Shown piece by piece: positions 1-6,395 of a stretch of DNA of 13,663 bases (position 1 is the stretch's first letter; every line of letters starts with the position of its first letter). The notes under the pieces were generated by a model. It was not told where the DNA came from. It made no database searches and saw only the letters and a list, made by a program, of their open reading frames with translations. The position numbers and the translations under genes were made by a program. Source of the DNA: an uncultured Collinsella sp. (GTDB lineage Bacteria; Actinomycetota; Coriobacteriia; Coriobacteriales; Coriobacteriaceae); contig CAADSS010000008.1 in NCBI GenBank assembly GCA_900751695.1, positions 1-13,663 on the forward strand. Reading direction: 5' to 3'.

Positions 1-110
1 ATCTTCCTGATCACCTCGTAGGCGCTGCCTTTCTTGATCCTCAGCAGCTCCGCGACCTCGTCGGCGTCCAGCATGTGCGGCCTCGGCGTCTTCGCCACCC
101 TCTCGTCCAT
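1..110 (-). CDS. Excisionase-like helix-turn-helix protein, partial (C-terminus outside window)
   Basis: The minus strand opens with ATG at 110-108 preceded by a strong AGGAGG (120-115), and 36 codons are visible before the window edge. The peptide has a short basic lead and then MLDADEVAELLRIKKGSAYE from residue 13. This fits the HTH_17/MerR-type fold of phage and conjugative-element excisionases and other small DNA-binding proteins, where an acidic helix (DEVAELL) precedes a recognition helix ending in a Y-x-x-I-R pattern. It diverges from the XRE regulator at 251, and the two share an operator-rich gap. That layout is typical of the control region of an integrative element, so a role in excision or its control is inferred. 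The rest of the gene and any integrase lie to the left and cannot be seen. It could equally be a plain transcriptional regulator. Confidence 0.6.
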   Translation of the reverse strand, partial: MDERVAKTPRPHMLDADEVAELLRIKKGSAYEVIRK

Positions 111-129
111 GGTTCCTCCTATCAACAGC

Positions 130-208
130 GTACGCATACGTACGGTTTACAGATTCAGAGTAAACGTACATATCTGTACTGTCAATAGAATTGCGTACAT
201 TTGCGTAC
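130..208. promoter_or_regulatory. Three GTAC-N6-GTAC operator dyads in a divergent promoter region
   Basis: GTAC occurs as three pairs, each with exactly 10 bp from one G to the next: 130/140, 166/176 and 195/205. Each pair is a 14-bp dyad, usually extended outward by C/G to CGTAC...GTACG. A single GTAC follows at 226-229. The middle dyad sits in the predicted spacer of the left-going promoter and the right dyad in the spacer of the right-going promoter; the left dyad is in the excisionase-like leader. The likely ligand is the adjacent XRE protein, by analogy with lambda-type operator triplets. That assignment is inference. Confidence 0.6.
157..185 (-). promoter_or_regulatory. Predicted promoter of the excisionase-like gene
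   Basis: On the minus strand a perfect TTGACA (185-180) is followed after 17 bp by TACTCT (162-157), a weak -10. The middle GTAC dyad (166-179) lies wholly in the spacer. An inverted repeat GTTTAC (145-150) / GTAAAC (160-165) overlaps the -10 region. Repression by a protein bound to the dyad is inferred. Confidence 0.5.
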
Positions 209-219
209 GCTGATAAGAT
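191..219 (+). promoter_or_regulatory. Predicted promoter of the XRE regulator
   Basis: TTGCGT (191-196) and TAAGAT (214-219) are separated by exactly 17 bp, and the Shine-Dalgarno at 239-246 follows about 20 bp after the -10. The match to consensus is moderate. The third GTAC dyad (195-208) overlaps the -35 and the spacer, which would make the gene autorepressed if its own product binds there. Confidence 0.4.
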
Positions 220-250
220 GTGTGGGTACGTAATTCCAGGAGGAGGGCGC

Positions 251-664
251 ATGTCCGTAGGCGAGAACATAAGGCGGTACCGCAAGTTGCGCGGCATGAC
301 GCAGGCGCAGCTCGCCGAGGCGGTCGGCCTGACCGAAGGGGCCGTGCGCCACTACGAGAGCGGCATCCGCGCCGTGAAGCCCGAGCTGCTCGAATCCATC
401 GCCGCAGCGCTCGGCGTGTCCGTCAACGCCCTCAAGGATTACGGCGTCGAGACCGCAGGCGACCTCATGTCGCTGCTCGTGCGGCTGGAGGACTCCTTCG
501 GCATCGTGCCCGCAGCCGACGGCTCGGGGCTCTCCCTGAACCCCAAGGCTCCGCACGCACCCAAAGCCGCGATGGCCATCAAGCTGTGGGCAGAGAAGCG
601 CGCGCAGCTCGAGAACGGCGAGATCGACGACAGCGAGTACGAGGACTGGAAAGCCTCGCTGTAG
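251..664 (+). CDS. XRE/Cro-C1 family transcriptional regulator
   Basis: This 137-residue protein is a probable DNA-binding repressor. Residues 4-60 are a complete HTH_3 domain (ENIRRYRKLRGMTQAQLAEA, then the recognition helix around TEGAVRHYESG and AAALGVSVNALKDYGV). Residues 68-137 form a separate acidic tail rich in helix formers, ending in a D-S-E-Y-E-D-W-K pattern also seen in other small XRE proteins of anaerobes; it may dimerise or sense a partner. ATG at 251 is preferred because GGAGGAGG (239-246) stands directly before it; an upstream in-frame TTG at 191 has no such site and lies in the predicted promoter. The gene diverges from the excisionase-like gene across three GTAC dyads, so it is probably the element's switch repressor. 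The target assignment is inferred. Confidence 0.8.
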   Translation: MSVGENIRRYRKLRGMTQAQLAEAVGLTEGAVRHYESGIRAVKPELLESIAAALGVSVNALKDYGVETAGDLMSLLVRLEDSFGIVPAADGSGLSLNPKAPHAPKAAMAIKLWAEKRAQLENGEIDDSEYEDWKASL

Positions 665-751
665 CGACTCCTAGCTATTTGCAATCAACGCAACCAAATC
701 AGAACGCCAGGTTAGGCGGTGAGCGCCGCTCGGGCCTGCGTAAGCTGAGTT

Positions 752-801
752 TTTACTCCCCATTGCATGCCAAGGCATTTCCGGCATACATGGGGAGTAA
801 A
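752..801. repeat. Long inverted repeat (hairpin or cruciform)
   Basis: TTTACTCCCCAT (752-763) is mirrored exactly by ATGGGGAGTAAA (790-801). The pairing continues inward through ATGCC (766-770) and GGCAT (783-787) after a small internal mismatch. ATGCC can alternatively pair with the nearby GGCAT at 773-777. There is no T tract after it on either strand, so it does not look like a standard terminator. Confidence 0.65.
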
Positions 802-1125
802 TAACGCGGTGGCTTACATGGCGGCACGCGGCAGTACGCCGCGGCATTTCCCCTGGTTACTCCCGTTTTCATTGAGGCGGCGAGATTCTTTACTCCCCAT
901 TAACCACCTGGGAAAACGCTGTGAGAAGACCGCCGAAAAGCCTATTGAGTTCGATTTGAGTTTCACAGGCCCCGAAACGGCCCCGTTTGGCTCTCGGGGA
1001 CAATAATCGAGCGTCTACTCACTTGGGATGAATCCTTACTCCCGTTCCTCCGAATGCCGCATCGTGCCTTGCCGTCTTGAAACACAGGGGAGTAAATTGC
1101 GAAATCGCAGGTGAAAGGGAGTAAA
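752..1125. repeat. Cluster of seven TTACTCCC / GGGAGTAA motifs in non-coding DNA
   Basis: The 618-bp gap between the XRE gene and guaA carries no convincing gene. It holds seven copies of TTACTCCC or its complement, mostly as TTTACTCCC(C): 752-761 (+), 792-801 (-), 856-864 (+), 889-898 (+), 1035-1043 (+), 1087-1096 (-) and 1117-1125 (-). Three copies are extended to TTTACTCCCCAT (752, 790 reversed, 889). Degenerate copies appear near 1013 and 1180. I see no other exact copy in the window. Flanks and spacings vary, so these are neither CRISPR repeats nor a simple tandem array. Binding sites for a regulator, or remains of a small palindromic element, are both possible. Confidence 0.7.
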
Positions 1126-1130
1126 ACGAC

Positions 1131-1168
1131 AAAGAAAAAGCCTCCGTCCCAACGCGGGAACGGAGGCT
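1131..1168 (-). terminator. Rho-independent terminator of guaA
   Basis: On the minus strand, AGCCTCCGT (1168-1160, one bulged base) and ACGGAGGCT (1147-1139) with GGG/CCC inside form a stem of about 12 bp, followed by TTTTTCTTTG (1138-1129). It lies about 115 nt past the guaA stop. There is no T tract in the plus direction. Confidence 0.85.
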
Positions 1169-1282
1169 CGGTTATCGTATTTACTCACCAACATCGCTGG
1201 TGGCTTTGCCATGACTCTCGTACGAAACGAAACTCAGCGGCACAGTGCGGCACTCAATAATGCAGGTCAGAACCCTGTCGTC

Positions 1283-2881
1283 CTACTCCCACTCGATGGT
1301 CGCAGGCGGCTTGGACGTGATGTCATAGCACACACGGTTGGCGCCGGGAACCTCGGCCACGATGCGGCCGGAGATGCGGGCCAGCACATCGTAGGGCAGC
1401 TTGGCCCAGTCGGCGGTCATGGCATCGCTGGACTCGACGGCGCGCAGGATGATCGGGCGCTGATAGGTGCGCTCGTCGCCCATAACGCCGACGGACTTAA
1501 TGTCGGGCAGGACCGCGAAATACTGCCAGCAGCTGTGCTCGGAGTTGCGCTCGCCGGTCTGCTCAAACAGACGCTGGTTGTAGGCGTCAAGCTCCTCGCG
1601 CACAATAGCATCGGCGTTCTTGAGGATCTCGAGCTTCTCCTTGTCGACCGCGCCGATGATGCGGATGGCCAGACCCGGGCCCGGGAAAGGCTGACGGAAC
1701 ACGATGTGACCCGGCAGGCCAAGCGCCAGACCAAGCGCACGGACCTCGTCCTTAAAGAAGTGGTCGAGCGGCTCAATGAGGTCGAAATGCACGCCCTCGG
1801 GGAACGGGATCAGGTTGTGATGGCTCTTGATGGTGGCCGTCTTGCCGCCCGTCTTGCGAGCGCCGGACTCGATGATGTCGGGGTAGATGGTGCCCTGAGC
1901 CAGGTACTTGACCGGCTTGCCATCGGTCTCGAGCTGCTGAGCAACCGCGAAGAACTCTTTCCAGAACTGCGTACCGATGATGCGGCGCTTCTCCTCGGGC
2001 TCGGTCACACCAGCCAGAAGCTCGGCATAGCGGTCCTCGGCGTGAACGTGGATAAAGTCGACGTCGAACTGCTTGGTGAAGACCTCCTCCACCTGCTCGG
2101 GCTCACCCTTGCGCAGCAGGCCGTGGTTGATGAACACGCAGGTCATCTGCTTGCCCACGGCGCGGGCGCCCAGCGCAGCCACGACGGAGGAGTCGACGCC
2201 ACCGGACAGGGCCAGAATCACGCGGTCGTTGCCGACCTTCTCGCGGAACTCGGCCGTCATGGTCTCGACCAGGTTGTCCATGCTCCAGTTGGGCTCCAGG
2301 CCGCAAATCTCAAACAGGAAGTTGCTCAGCAGCTGCTGACCGTACTCGGAGTGCTTGACCTCGGGATGGAACTGCGTGGTGTAGATCTTGCGCTCAACGC
2401 ACTCCATGGCGGCAACCGGGCACACGTCGGTGCTGGCGGTAACGGTAAAGCCCTCGGGCACCTCGGACACGGCGTCGCGGTGGCTCATCCACACGGTCTG
2501 CTCCATGGGCGTGGAGTTAAAGAGCTTGGCGCCAGCCGTGCGCGTGATGGTGGCGCGGCCGTACTCGCCCACCTCGGAGTGGCCGACTTTGCCGCCGAGC
2601 GTCACGGCCGTGATCTGATGGCCGTAGCAAAAGCCCAGGACGGGAAGGCCCAGGTCAAAGATGGCAGGATCGATGGACGGAGCGTCCTCGGCGTACACGG
2701 AAGCCGGGCCGCCAGAAAGGATGAGCGCAGAGGCGTTCATCTCGCGAATCTCGTCGGCCGAGATGTCACAGGGGACAATCTCGGAATACACGTTGAGGTC
2801 GCGGACGCGACGGGCAATGAGCTGACCGTACTGCGCACCAAAGTCGAGTACGAGGACCTTTGCGGAAGCCTTTTGATCCAT
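1283..2881 (-). CDS. guaA: GMP synthase (glutamine-hydrolysing)
   Basis: GuaA makes GMP from XMP, ATP and glutamine, the last step of guanine nucleotide synthesis, in the cytoplasm. The 532 residues match the usual family length of about 520. Residues 8-195 are the class I glutamine amidotransferase domain, with Cys85 in VLGFCYGHQ and the His172/Glu174 pair in TQFHPEV completing the catalytic triad. Residue 220 onward is the ATP pyrophosphatase domain, with the P-loop SGGVDSS at 226-232. RQPFPGPGLAIRIIG and the terminal ITSKPPATIEWE mark the dimerisation/XMP-binding domain, so the protein is intact. ATG at 2881 has a purine-rich AGAGGGGG just upstream. The gene diverges from the asparaginase and ends before its own terminator. 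Its 3' end faces the presumed mobile-element border, and the guaA 3' end is a known insertion site in other bacteria. Confidence 0.98.
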   Translation of the reverse strand: MDQKASAKVLVLDFGAQYGQLIARRVRDLNVYSEIVPCDISADEIREMNASALILSGGPASVYAEDAPSIDPAIFDLGLPVLGFCYGHQITAVTLGGKVGHSEVGEYGRATITRTAGAKLFNSTPMEQTVWMSHRDAVSEVPEGFTVTASTDVCPVAAMECVERKIYTTQFHPEVKHSEYGQQLLSNFLFEICGLEPNWSMDNLVETMTAEFREKVGNDRVILALSGGVDSSVVAALGARAVGKQMTCVFINHGLLRKGEPEQVEEVFTKQFDVDFIHVHAEDRYAELLAGVTEPEEKRRIIGTQFWKEFFAVAQQLETDGKPVKYLAQGTIYPDIIESGARKTGGKTATIKSHHNLIPFPEGVHFDLIEPLDHFFKDEVRALGLALGLPGHIVFRQPFPGPGLAIRIIGAVDKEKLEILKNADAIVREELDAYNQRLFEQTGERNSEHSCWQYFAVLPDIKSVGVMGDERTYQRPIILRAVESSDAMTADWAKLPYDVLARISGRIVAEVPGANRVCYDITSKPPATIEWE

Positions 2882-3071
2882 GGTTTCCCCCTCTTGTTGG
2901 CGGGGAGCCGGTGCCCACCCGCGTGAATGAACAAAAAATAACTTTCATAGTGTACACGTTATATGGGGTTTCTCATCCCTCACAGCCATCAGCGCACGGC
3001 AAACGCACGACCTGGGCCCCTATTTGACGGCAATTGAAGTGTTACCAGACGTTGCAGATGATGTAATACGT

Positions 3072-3128
3072 TTGAACATTGGACGCCCTGTGCCACAATA
3101 CTGCCGAACGACTCCGCCTCTGTGGCGG
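3072..3128 (+). promoter_or_regulatory. Predicted asparaginase promoter and leader hairpin
   Basis: TTGAAC (3072-3077) and CACAAT (3094-3099) are 16 bp apart, each matching four of six consensus bases. A small leader hairpin CCGCC (3114-3118) / GGCGG (3124-3128) follows, then the ribosome binding site. The rest of the 269-bp guaA-asparaginase gap shows only T/A-rich DNA near 2931-2960 that should hold the guaA promoter, with no hexamers I trust. Confidence 0.35.
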
Positions 3129-3150
3129 CAAATACGATAGGAATACCAGC

Positions 3151-4164
3151 ATGAAGCGCATCCTTCTCATCGCCACGGGCGGCACCATCGCATCGACCGA
3201 GGACGGCAACGGCCTCTCCCCCGCCCTGACCGGTGAGGAACTCGCCCAGAGCGTCCCCGAGATCTCGGGCCTCTGCGAGCTCGACGTCGTGCAGCCCATG
3301 AACATCGACAGCACCAATATGCGCCCGAGCGACTGGATGCGCATCCGCGATGTCATCGTCGAAGGCTATGCCGATCACGACGGCTTTGTGGTCCTGCACG
3401 GCACCGATACCATGAGTTACACCGCGGCAGCGCTTTCCTATCTGATTCAGGACAGCCCCAAGCCCATCGTGCTCACCGGTTCGCAAAAGCCCATGGGCAA
3501 CCCCTTTACTGACGCCAAACTCAATCTGTACCAGAGCCTGCTCTATGCGCTCGACGTGCACTCGCACGACGTTTCGATCGTGTTTGGCGGCGTCGCCATT
3601 GCTGGCACGCGCGCCCGCAAACAGCGCACTATGAGCTTTAACGCGTTCATTAGCGTCAACTATCCGCACATCGCCTATATCCGCAACGACCGCATCGTGC
3701 GCAACGGGCTTCACGGCACTCACCAGAATGAGAGCCCGGTGCGTTTCTACGACAGTATCGACCCGCGCGTATTTGTCCTTAAGCTCACGCCCGGCGTGAA
3801 CCCGGGTATCCTGGACGCCCTAGCCGATAGCTACGATGCTGTAATTCTTGAGACCTTTGGCATTGGCGGTATTCCCGAGTTTGGCGAGTCCGGCGAGTCA
3901 TTCCAAGAGACGATTTTCCGCTGGGTCGATTCGGGCCGTACTGTCGTTATGACCACGCAGGTCCCCGAGGAGGGCCTCGACCTGGGTGTTTATGAGGTCG
4001 GCCGAGCTTACGCCAATCATCCGGGTATTTTGCGCGGCGACGACATGACCACCGAGACGCTCGTGGCCAAAACCATGTGGGCGCTCGGCCAGTCACGTGA
4101 TGCGGCAGAGATTCAGCGCCTGTTCTACAGCCAAGTCAACCACGACCGCATCCCGATGGCGTAA
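3151..4164 (+). CDS. ansA: Type I (cytoplasmic) L-asparaginase
   Basis: This enzyme hydrolyses L-asparagine to aspartate and ammonia. Its 337 residues are essentially the length of E. coli AnsA. The first nucleophile motif IATGGTIAST gives Thr12; VLHGTDTMSYTA gives the Thr85-Asp86 pair; VLTGSQKPM follows at 107-115; GTRARKQRTMSFNAF supplies the aligned catalytic lysine (Lys157). There is no signal peptide, which supports the cytoplasmic type over the secreted type II. ATG at 3151 follows AGGA (3139-3142) by 8 nt. The longer frame back to 3079 would run through the predicted promoter and hairpin, so it is rejected. It is transcribed alone, diverges from guaA and converges on the small regulator with 22 bp between stops and no terminator visible. 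Confidence 0.93.
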   Translation: MKRILLIATGGTIASTEDGNGLSPALTGEELAQSVPEISGLCELDVVQPMNIDSTNMRPSDWMRIRDVIVEGYADHDGFVVLHGTDTMSYTAAALSYLIQDSPKPIVLTGSQKPMGNPFTDAKLNLYQSLLYALDVHSHDVSIVFGGVAIAGTRARKQRTMSFNAFISVNYPHIAYIRNDRIVRNGLHGTHQNESPVRFYDSIDPRVFVLKLTPGVNPGILDALADSYDAVILETFGIGGIPEFGESGESFQETIFRWVDSGRTVVMTTQVPEEGLDLGVYEVGRAYANHPGILRGDDMTTETLVAKTMWALGQSRDAAEIQRLFYSQVNHDRIPMA

Positions 4165-4186
4165 TTCAGTTGTCGACGGGTATCCC

Positions 4187-4405
4187 CTATTCGATGCCCT
4201 CGAGAAGTTCTGACACCGTCATGCCGAGTGCGGGCGCGATCTTAAAGAGAACCTTGAGCGTGAAATTTGCCGTCCCATCTTCGATTCGGTCGAGGTAGGG
4301 TCGGCTGATTCCTGTCGCCACACAAAAATCGACCTTGGAGATACCAAGGGCCTTGCGCGTCCGCTCAACTCGCTCGCCAAGAATCTGTTTCGCATGCTCA
4401 TTCAT
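4187..4405 (-). CDS. Small XRE-family transcriptional regulator
   Basis: This 72-residue protein is almost only a Cro/C1 helix-turn-helix: residues 8-68 run ILGERVERTRKALGISKVDF, then the recognition region CVATGISRPYLDRIEDG, and end with the LGMTVSELL helix common to the family. No effector or multimerisation domain is present. ATG at 4405 is chosen because it begins MNEHAKQI, just ahead of the fold; a TTG eight codons upstream is an alternative. Neither has a clear Shine-Dalgarno, so translation may be weak. It diverges from the HAD-like gene, and a perfect 26-bp palindrome covers the shared promoter. Autorepression and control of the divergent gene are therefore the natural reading, by inference. 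Confidence 0.82.
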   Translation of the reverse strand: MNEHAKQILGERVERTRKALGISKVDFCVATGISRPYLDRIEDGTANFTLKVLFKIAPALGMTVSELLEGIE

Positions 4406-4433
4406 GCAGACGAGTTTGAAATGGAGCAAAACA

Positions 4434-4459
4434 AAAACGTAAACTATAGTTTACGTTTT
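4434..4459. promoter_or_regulatory. Perfect 26-bp palindromic operator over a divergent promoter
   Basis: The left half AAAACGTAAACTA (4434-4446) is followed directly by its exact complement TAGTTTACGTTTT (4447-4459). The centre reads TATAGT on both strands (4445-4450 plus, 4448-4443 minus), a good -10 for each direction. The -35 regions are weak, as expected for a regulated promoter. It lies between the XRE regulator and the HAD-like gene and is probably bound by the regulator. Confidence 0.75.
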
Positions 4460-4481
4460 GCCGAATATACAGGAGTTTTCT

Positions 4482-4871
4482 ATGTCGGCTTGCTCGATTT
4501 GCATGCGTCAGAAATCACGTTGCGCAGACGGCGCGCAACCCAAGCTTGTCGTCGTTGAGGCCGAATGCCTTTCCCCGGACGAACGCACAGCCTTTACGCT
4601 GCTATCGAGCCGTGTTGCAACCGCACTGCTCCCCGACCCGGCGAGAGGCGAGCTCGCCGCTCAATGTCAGGCGTATGGCTGCGCCCTTGACCAGGCCGTA
4701 GTAATAGCAACCAGTCAGCATGGCCTGCCCCTTCTCTTGGAAGCCGGTATCGCGCTCTGCCTCCGTGGCGCCGGATACGAAAACGAGGCCGCCGCCGACA
4801 TGGTCTTTAAACCACGATCGAGCGGCGGCCTCGCAGCAGCCATTGAATATGCGTGCAGGCTCGTTGCCTAA
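4482..4871 (+). CDS. Small HAD-like protein lacking catalytic residues, with N-terminal Cys cluster
   Basis: This 129-residue protein of unknown function starts at ATG 4482, six bases after AGGAG (4471-4475). The N-terminus carries Cys4-x2-Cys7 and Cys14 among basic residues, a possible metal site. From about residue 24 the chain resembles the C-terminal part of HAD phosphatases: a segment AVVIATSQHGLPLLLEAGIA stands where these enzymes have G-D-x-x-N-D-L-x-M followed by a G-hydrophobic strand. Later come an A-A-A-D-M-V stretch and G-G-L-A-A-A-I-E-Y, like the end of KdsC or Cof-type proteins. The acidic metal-binding residues of that motif are absent (ATSQHG), and there is no N-terminal DxD motif, so it is probably not a phosphatase. 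It may be a binding protein or a decayed fragment. The divergent XRE gene likely controls it. The HAD assignment is by eye. Confidence 0.65.
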   Translation: MSACSICMRQKSRCADGAQPKLVVVEAECLSPDERTAFTLLSSRVATALLPDPARGELAAQCQAYGCALDQAVVIATSQHGLPLLLEAGIALCLRGAGYENEAAADMVFKPRSSGGLAAAIEYACRLVA

Positions 4872-4880
4872 AAGGACAAG

Positions 4881-5264
4881 CTAGAAACCAAAGCCAAAGC
4901 CCGTTCCGGTAATCGCCGAATACATAAAGTAGACGTTGATTACGTTGAGGAACACGCCCGTGATGCAGCCGTTGCGCAGGTAGCGCTCGCACACGATGCG
5001 CGCCATGGCGACGGAGTCATCATTGTTTTTAGCCTGGCGTCCCGCCGTAAAGTACGTCGCCACGCTCAGCAGCAGGTTGAGCACCGGCAGCGCCAGCAGC
5101 TCGTAGCTCTTGCCCCAGCGCGTCACCTCGCCGGCGGCATTAAACTTTGTTGCCACCTCGGGACCAATGTTGGGAATAACACACGCTGCAACCACCAGCG
5201 GAATCACCGCAAGCACCAGCAGCGCGATGCCCATGTAGCCGGCTTTTTTGCCATATTTAAACAT
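4881..5264 (-). CDS. DUF1648-type membrane protein
   Basis: This 127-residue integral membrane protein has three predicted helices at about 10-30, 54-73 and 100-118. Between the first two lies the signature IPNIGPEVATKFNAAGEVTR followed by W-G-K, matching the P-x-H-F-N-x-x-G-x-x-x-x-W-G-K pattern of DUF1648, the N-terminal domain of SdpI-like immunity proteins; here the usual His is Thr39-Lys40. A basic, polar linker (75-98) joins helices 2 and 3. The C-terminus is an odd Phe/Gly tail, GTGFGFGF. ATG at 5264 is only 11 nt after the ychF stop, and its AAGGA overlaps that stop (TAAGGA), so the two are co-transcribed and perhaps translationally coupled. The function is unknown. It converges with the HAD-like gene, with 9 bp between stops and no terminator. 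Confidence 0.75.
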   Translation of the reverse strand: MFKYGKKAGYMGIALLVLAVIPLVVAACVIPNIGPEVATKFNAAGEVTRWGKSYELLALPVLNLLLSVATYFTAGRQAKNNDDSVAMARIVCERYLRNGCITGVFLNVINVYFMYSAITGTGFGFGF

Positions 5265-5275
5265 GCGCGTCGTCC

Positions 5276-6352
5276 TTACACGTTAAAGCGGAAGTGCACG
5301 ACGTCGCCATCGGCCATGACATAGTCCTTGCCCTCAATGCGCAGCTTGCCGGCGGCCTTGGCGCCCTGCTCGCCGCCGAGCTCGATGTAGTCGTCGTAGC
5401 CAATAACCTCGGCCTTAATAAAGCCGCGCTCAAAGTCGGTATGGATAACACCGGCGGCCTGCGGAGCGGTCGCGCCCTGGCGAACCGTCCAGGCCTTGAC
5501 CTCCATCTCGCCGGCCGTAAAGAACGACTGCAGACCGAGCAGCTTATAGGCCGCCTGCGCGAGCACGTCCAGACCGGGCTGCTCCAGGCCCAGGCTCTCC
5601 AGGTAGTCGGCGGCGTCCTCGGGGTCGAGCTCGGAAAGCTCGGCTTCGATCTTGGCGCAGATGGGCAACGGCTTGACGCCATCGATGGGCGCCAGGTCGT
5701 CGTTGAGCATATCCTCGTCCACGTTGGCCACGTACAGAATGGGCTTCATAGTGAGCAGGAACAGGCCCTTGGCGGCGGCACGCTCCTCGTCGGTCATCTC
5801 CATGGACGCGGCTCGCTTGCCCTCGTTGAGCCAAGCGAGCAGGCGCTTGGCCACCTCGAACTTGGGCATGAGCTCCTTGTCGCGCTTGGCCTCCTTCTCG
5901 AGCTTGGGCAGCTGCTTCTCGAGCGTGCCCATGTCGGCCAGGATGAGCTCGGTCATGATGGTGTCGGCATCGCCGGCGGGATCGACGAACTCGCCCGTGC
6001 GGCCCACCTCACGCATGACGTTGGGGTCCTTAAAGTAGCGCACGACCTCGCAGATGGCGTCGGTCTCGCGAATGTTGGCCAGGAACTGGTTGCCCAGGCC
6101 CTCGCCCTCGTTGGCGCCCTTCACCAGGCCAGCGATGTCGACAAACTCGACCGTAGCCGGCACAATGCGGCCCGGGTTGACGATGTCGGCGAGCTTTTGC
6201 AGACGGCTATCGGGCACGTCGACGATGCCCACGTTGGGGTCGATCGTGGCAAACGGGTAGTTGGCGGCAAGGCCGGTCTTTTTGGTAAGCGCGGTGAACA
6301 GCGTCGACTTGCCCACGTTGGGCAGGCCCACGATACCGATGGAAAGGGACAC
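5276..6352 (-). CDS. ychF: Redox-regulated ribosome-binding ATPase YchF (Obg family)
   Basis: YchF/OLA1 is a universal P-loop NTPase that binds the 70S ribosome and prefers ATP. The 358 residues match the family (363 in E. coli). Seen in order: P-loop GLPNVGKST (9-17), switch II DIAGLVKGA (72-80), a helical coiled-coil insertion (about 130-200), the unusual G4 motif NVDED (210-214) that explains the loss of GTP specificity, and a TGS domain from about 273 ending DYVMADGDVVHFRFNV. The start is GTG at 6352, set by AAGGAG about seven bases upstream and by the conserved beginning SLSIGIVGLPN. It has a probable promoter just downstream of the ferredoxin-gene hairpin and reads into the DUF1648 gene. 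Confidence 0.97.
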   Translation of the reverse strand: MSLSIGIVGLPNVGKSTLFTALTKKTGLAANYPFATIDPNVGIVDVPDSRLQKLADIVNPGRIVPATVEFVDIAGLVKGANEGEGLGNQFLANIRETDAICEVVRYFKDPNVMREVGRTGEFVDPAGDADTIMTELILADMGTLEKQLPKLEKEAKRDKELMPKFEVAKRLLAWLNEGKRAASMEMTDEERAAAKGLFLLTMKPILYVANVDEDMLNDDLAPIDGVKPLPICAKIEAELSELDPEDAADYLESLGLEQPGLDVLAQAAYKLLGLQSFFTAGEMEVKAWTVRQGATAPQAAGVIHTDFERGFIKAEVIGYDDYIELGGEQGAKAAGKLRIEGKDYVMADGDVVHFRFNV

Positions 6353-6389
6353 GACAGCTCCTTTTGGTACAGGTACTTCAAACCGTATA

Positions 6390-6395
6390 AGTATA
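6390..6395 (-). promoter_or_regulatory. Predicted -10 of ychF
   Basis: TATACT (five of six consensus) on the minus strand touches the foot of the hairpin at 6396-6439. No good -35 exists, since that position falls within the hairpin arms. The resulting leader of about 30 nt fits the ychF start. Confidence 0.4.

Noticed and set aside
767..1006. 79-codon plus frame within the TTACTCCC region
   Set aside because: It has no ribosome binding site, crosses the hairpin and several repeat copies, and does not look like a protein.
752..1125. CRISPR array
   Set aside because: The repeats are only 8-12 bp, occur in both orientations, and have irregular spacing.
1211..2926. Plus-strand open frame of 571 codons across guaA
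   Set aside because: It lies antisense to an intact guaA, is rich in Gly/Ala/Leu/His as expected of a G+C-rich shadow frame, and shows no family motif.
2989..3723. Minus-strand open frame of 244 codons overlapping the asparaginase
   Set aside because: It is antisense to a gene with all catalytic motifs and has no recognisable domain.
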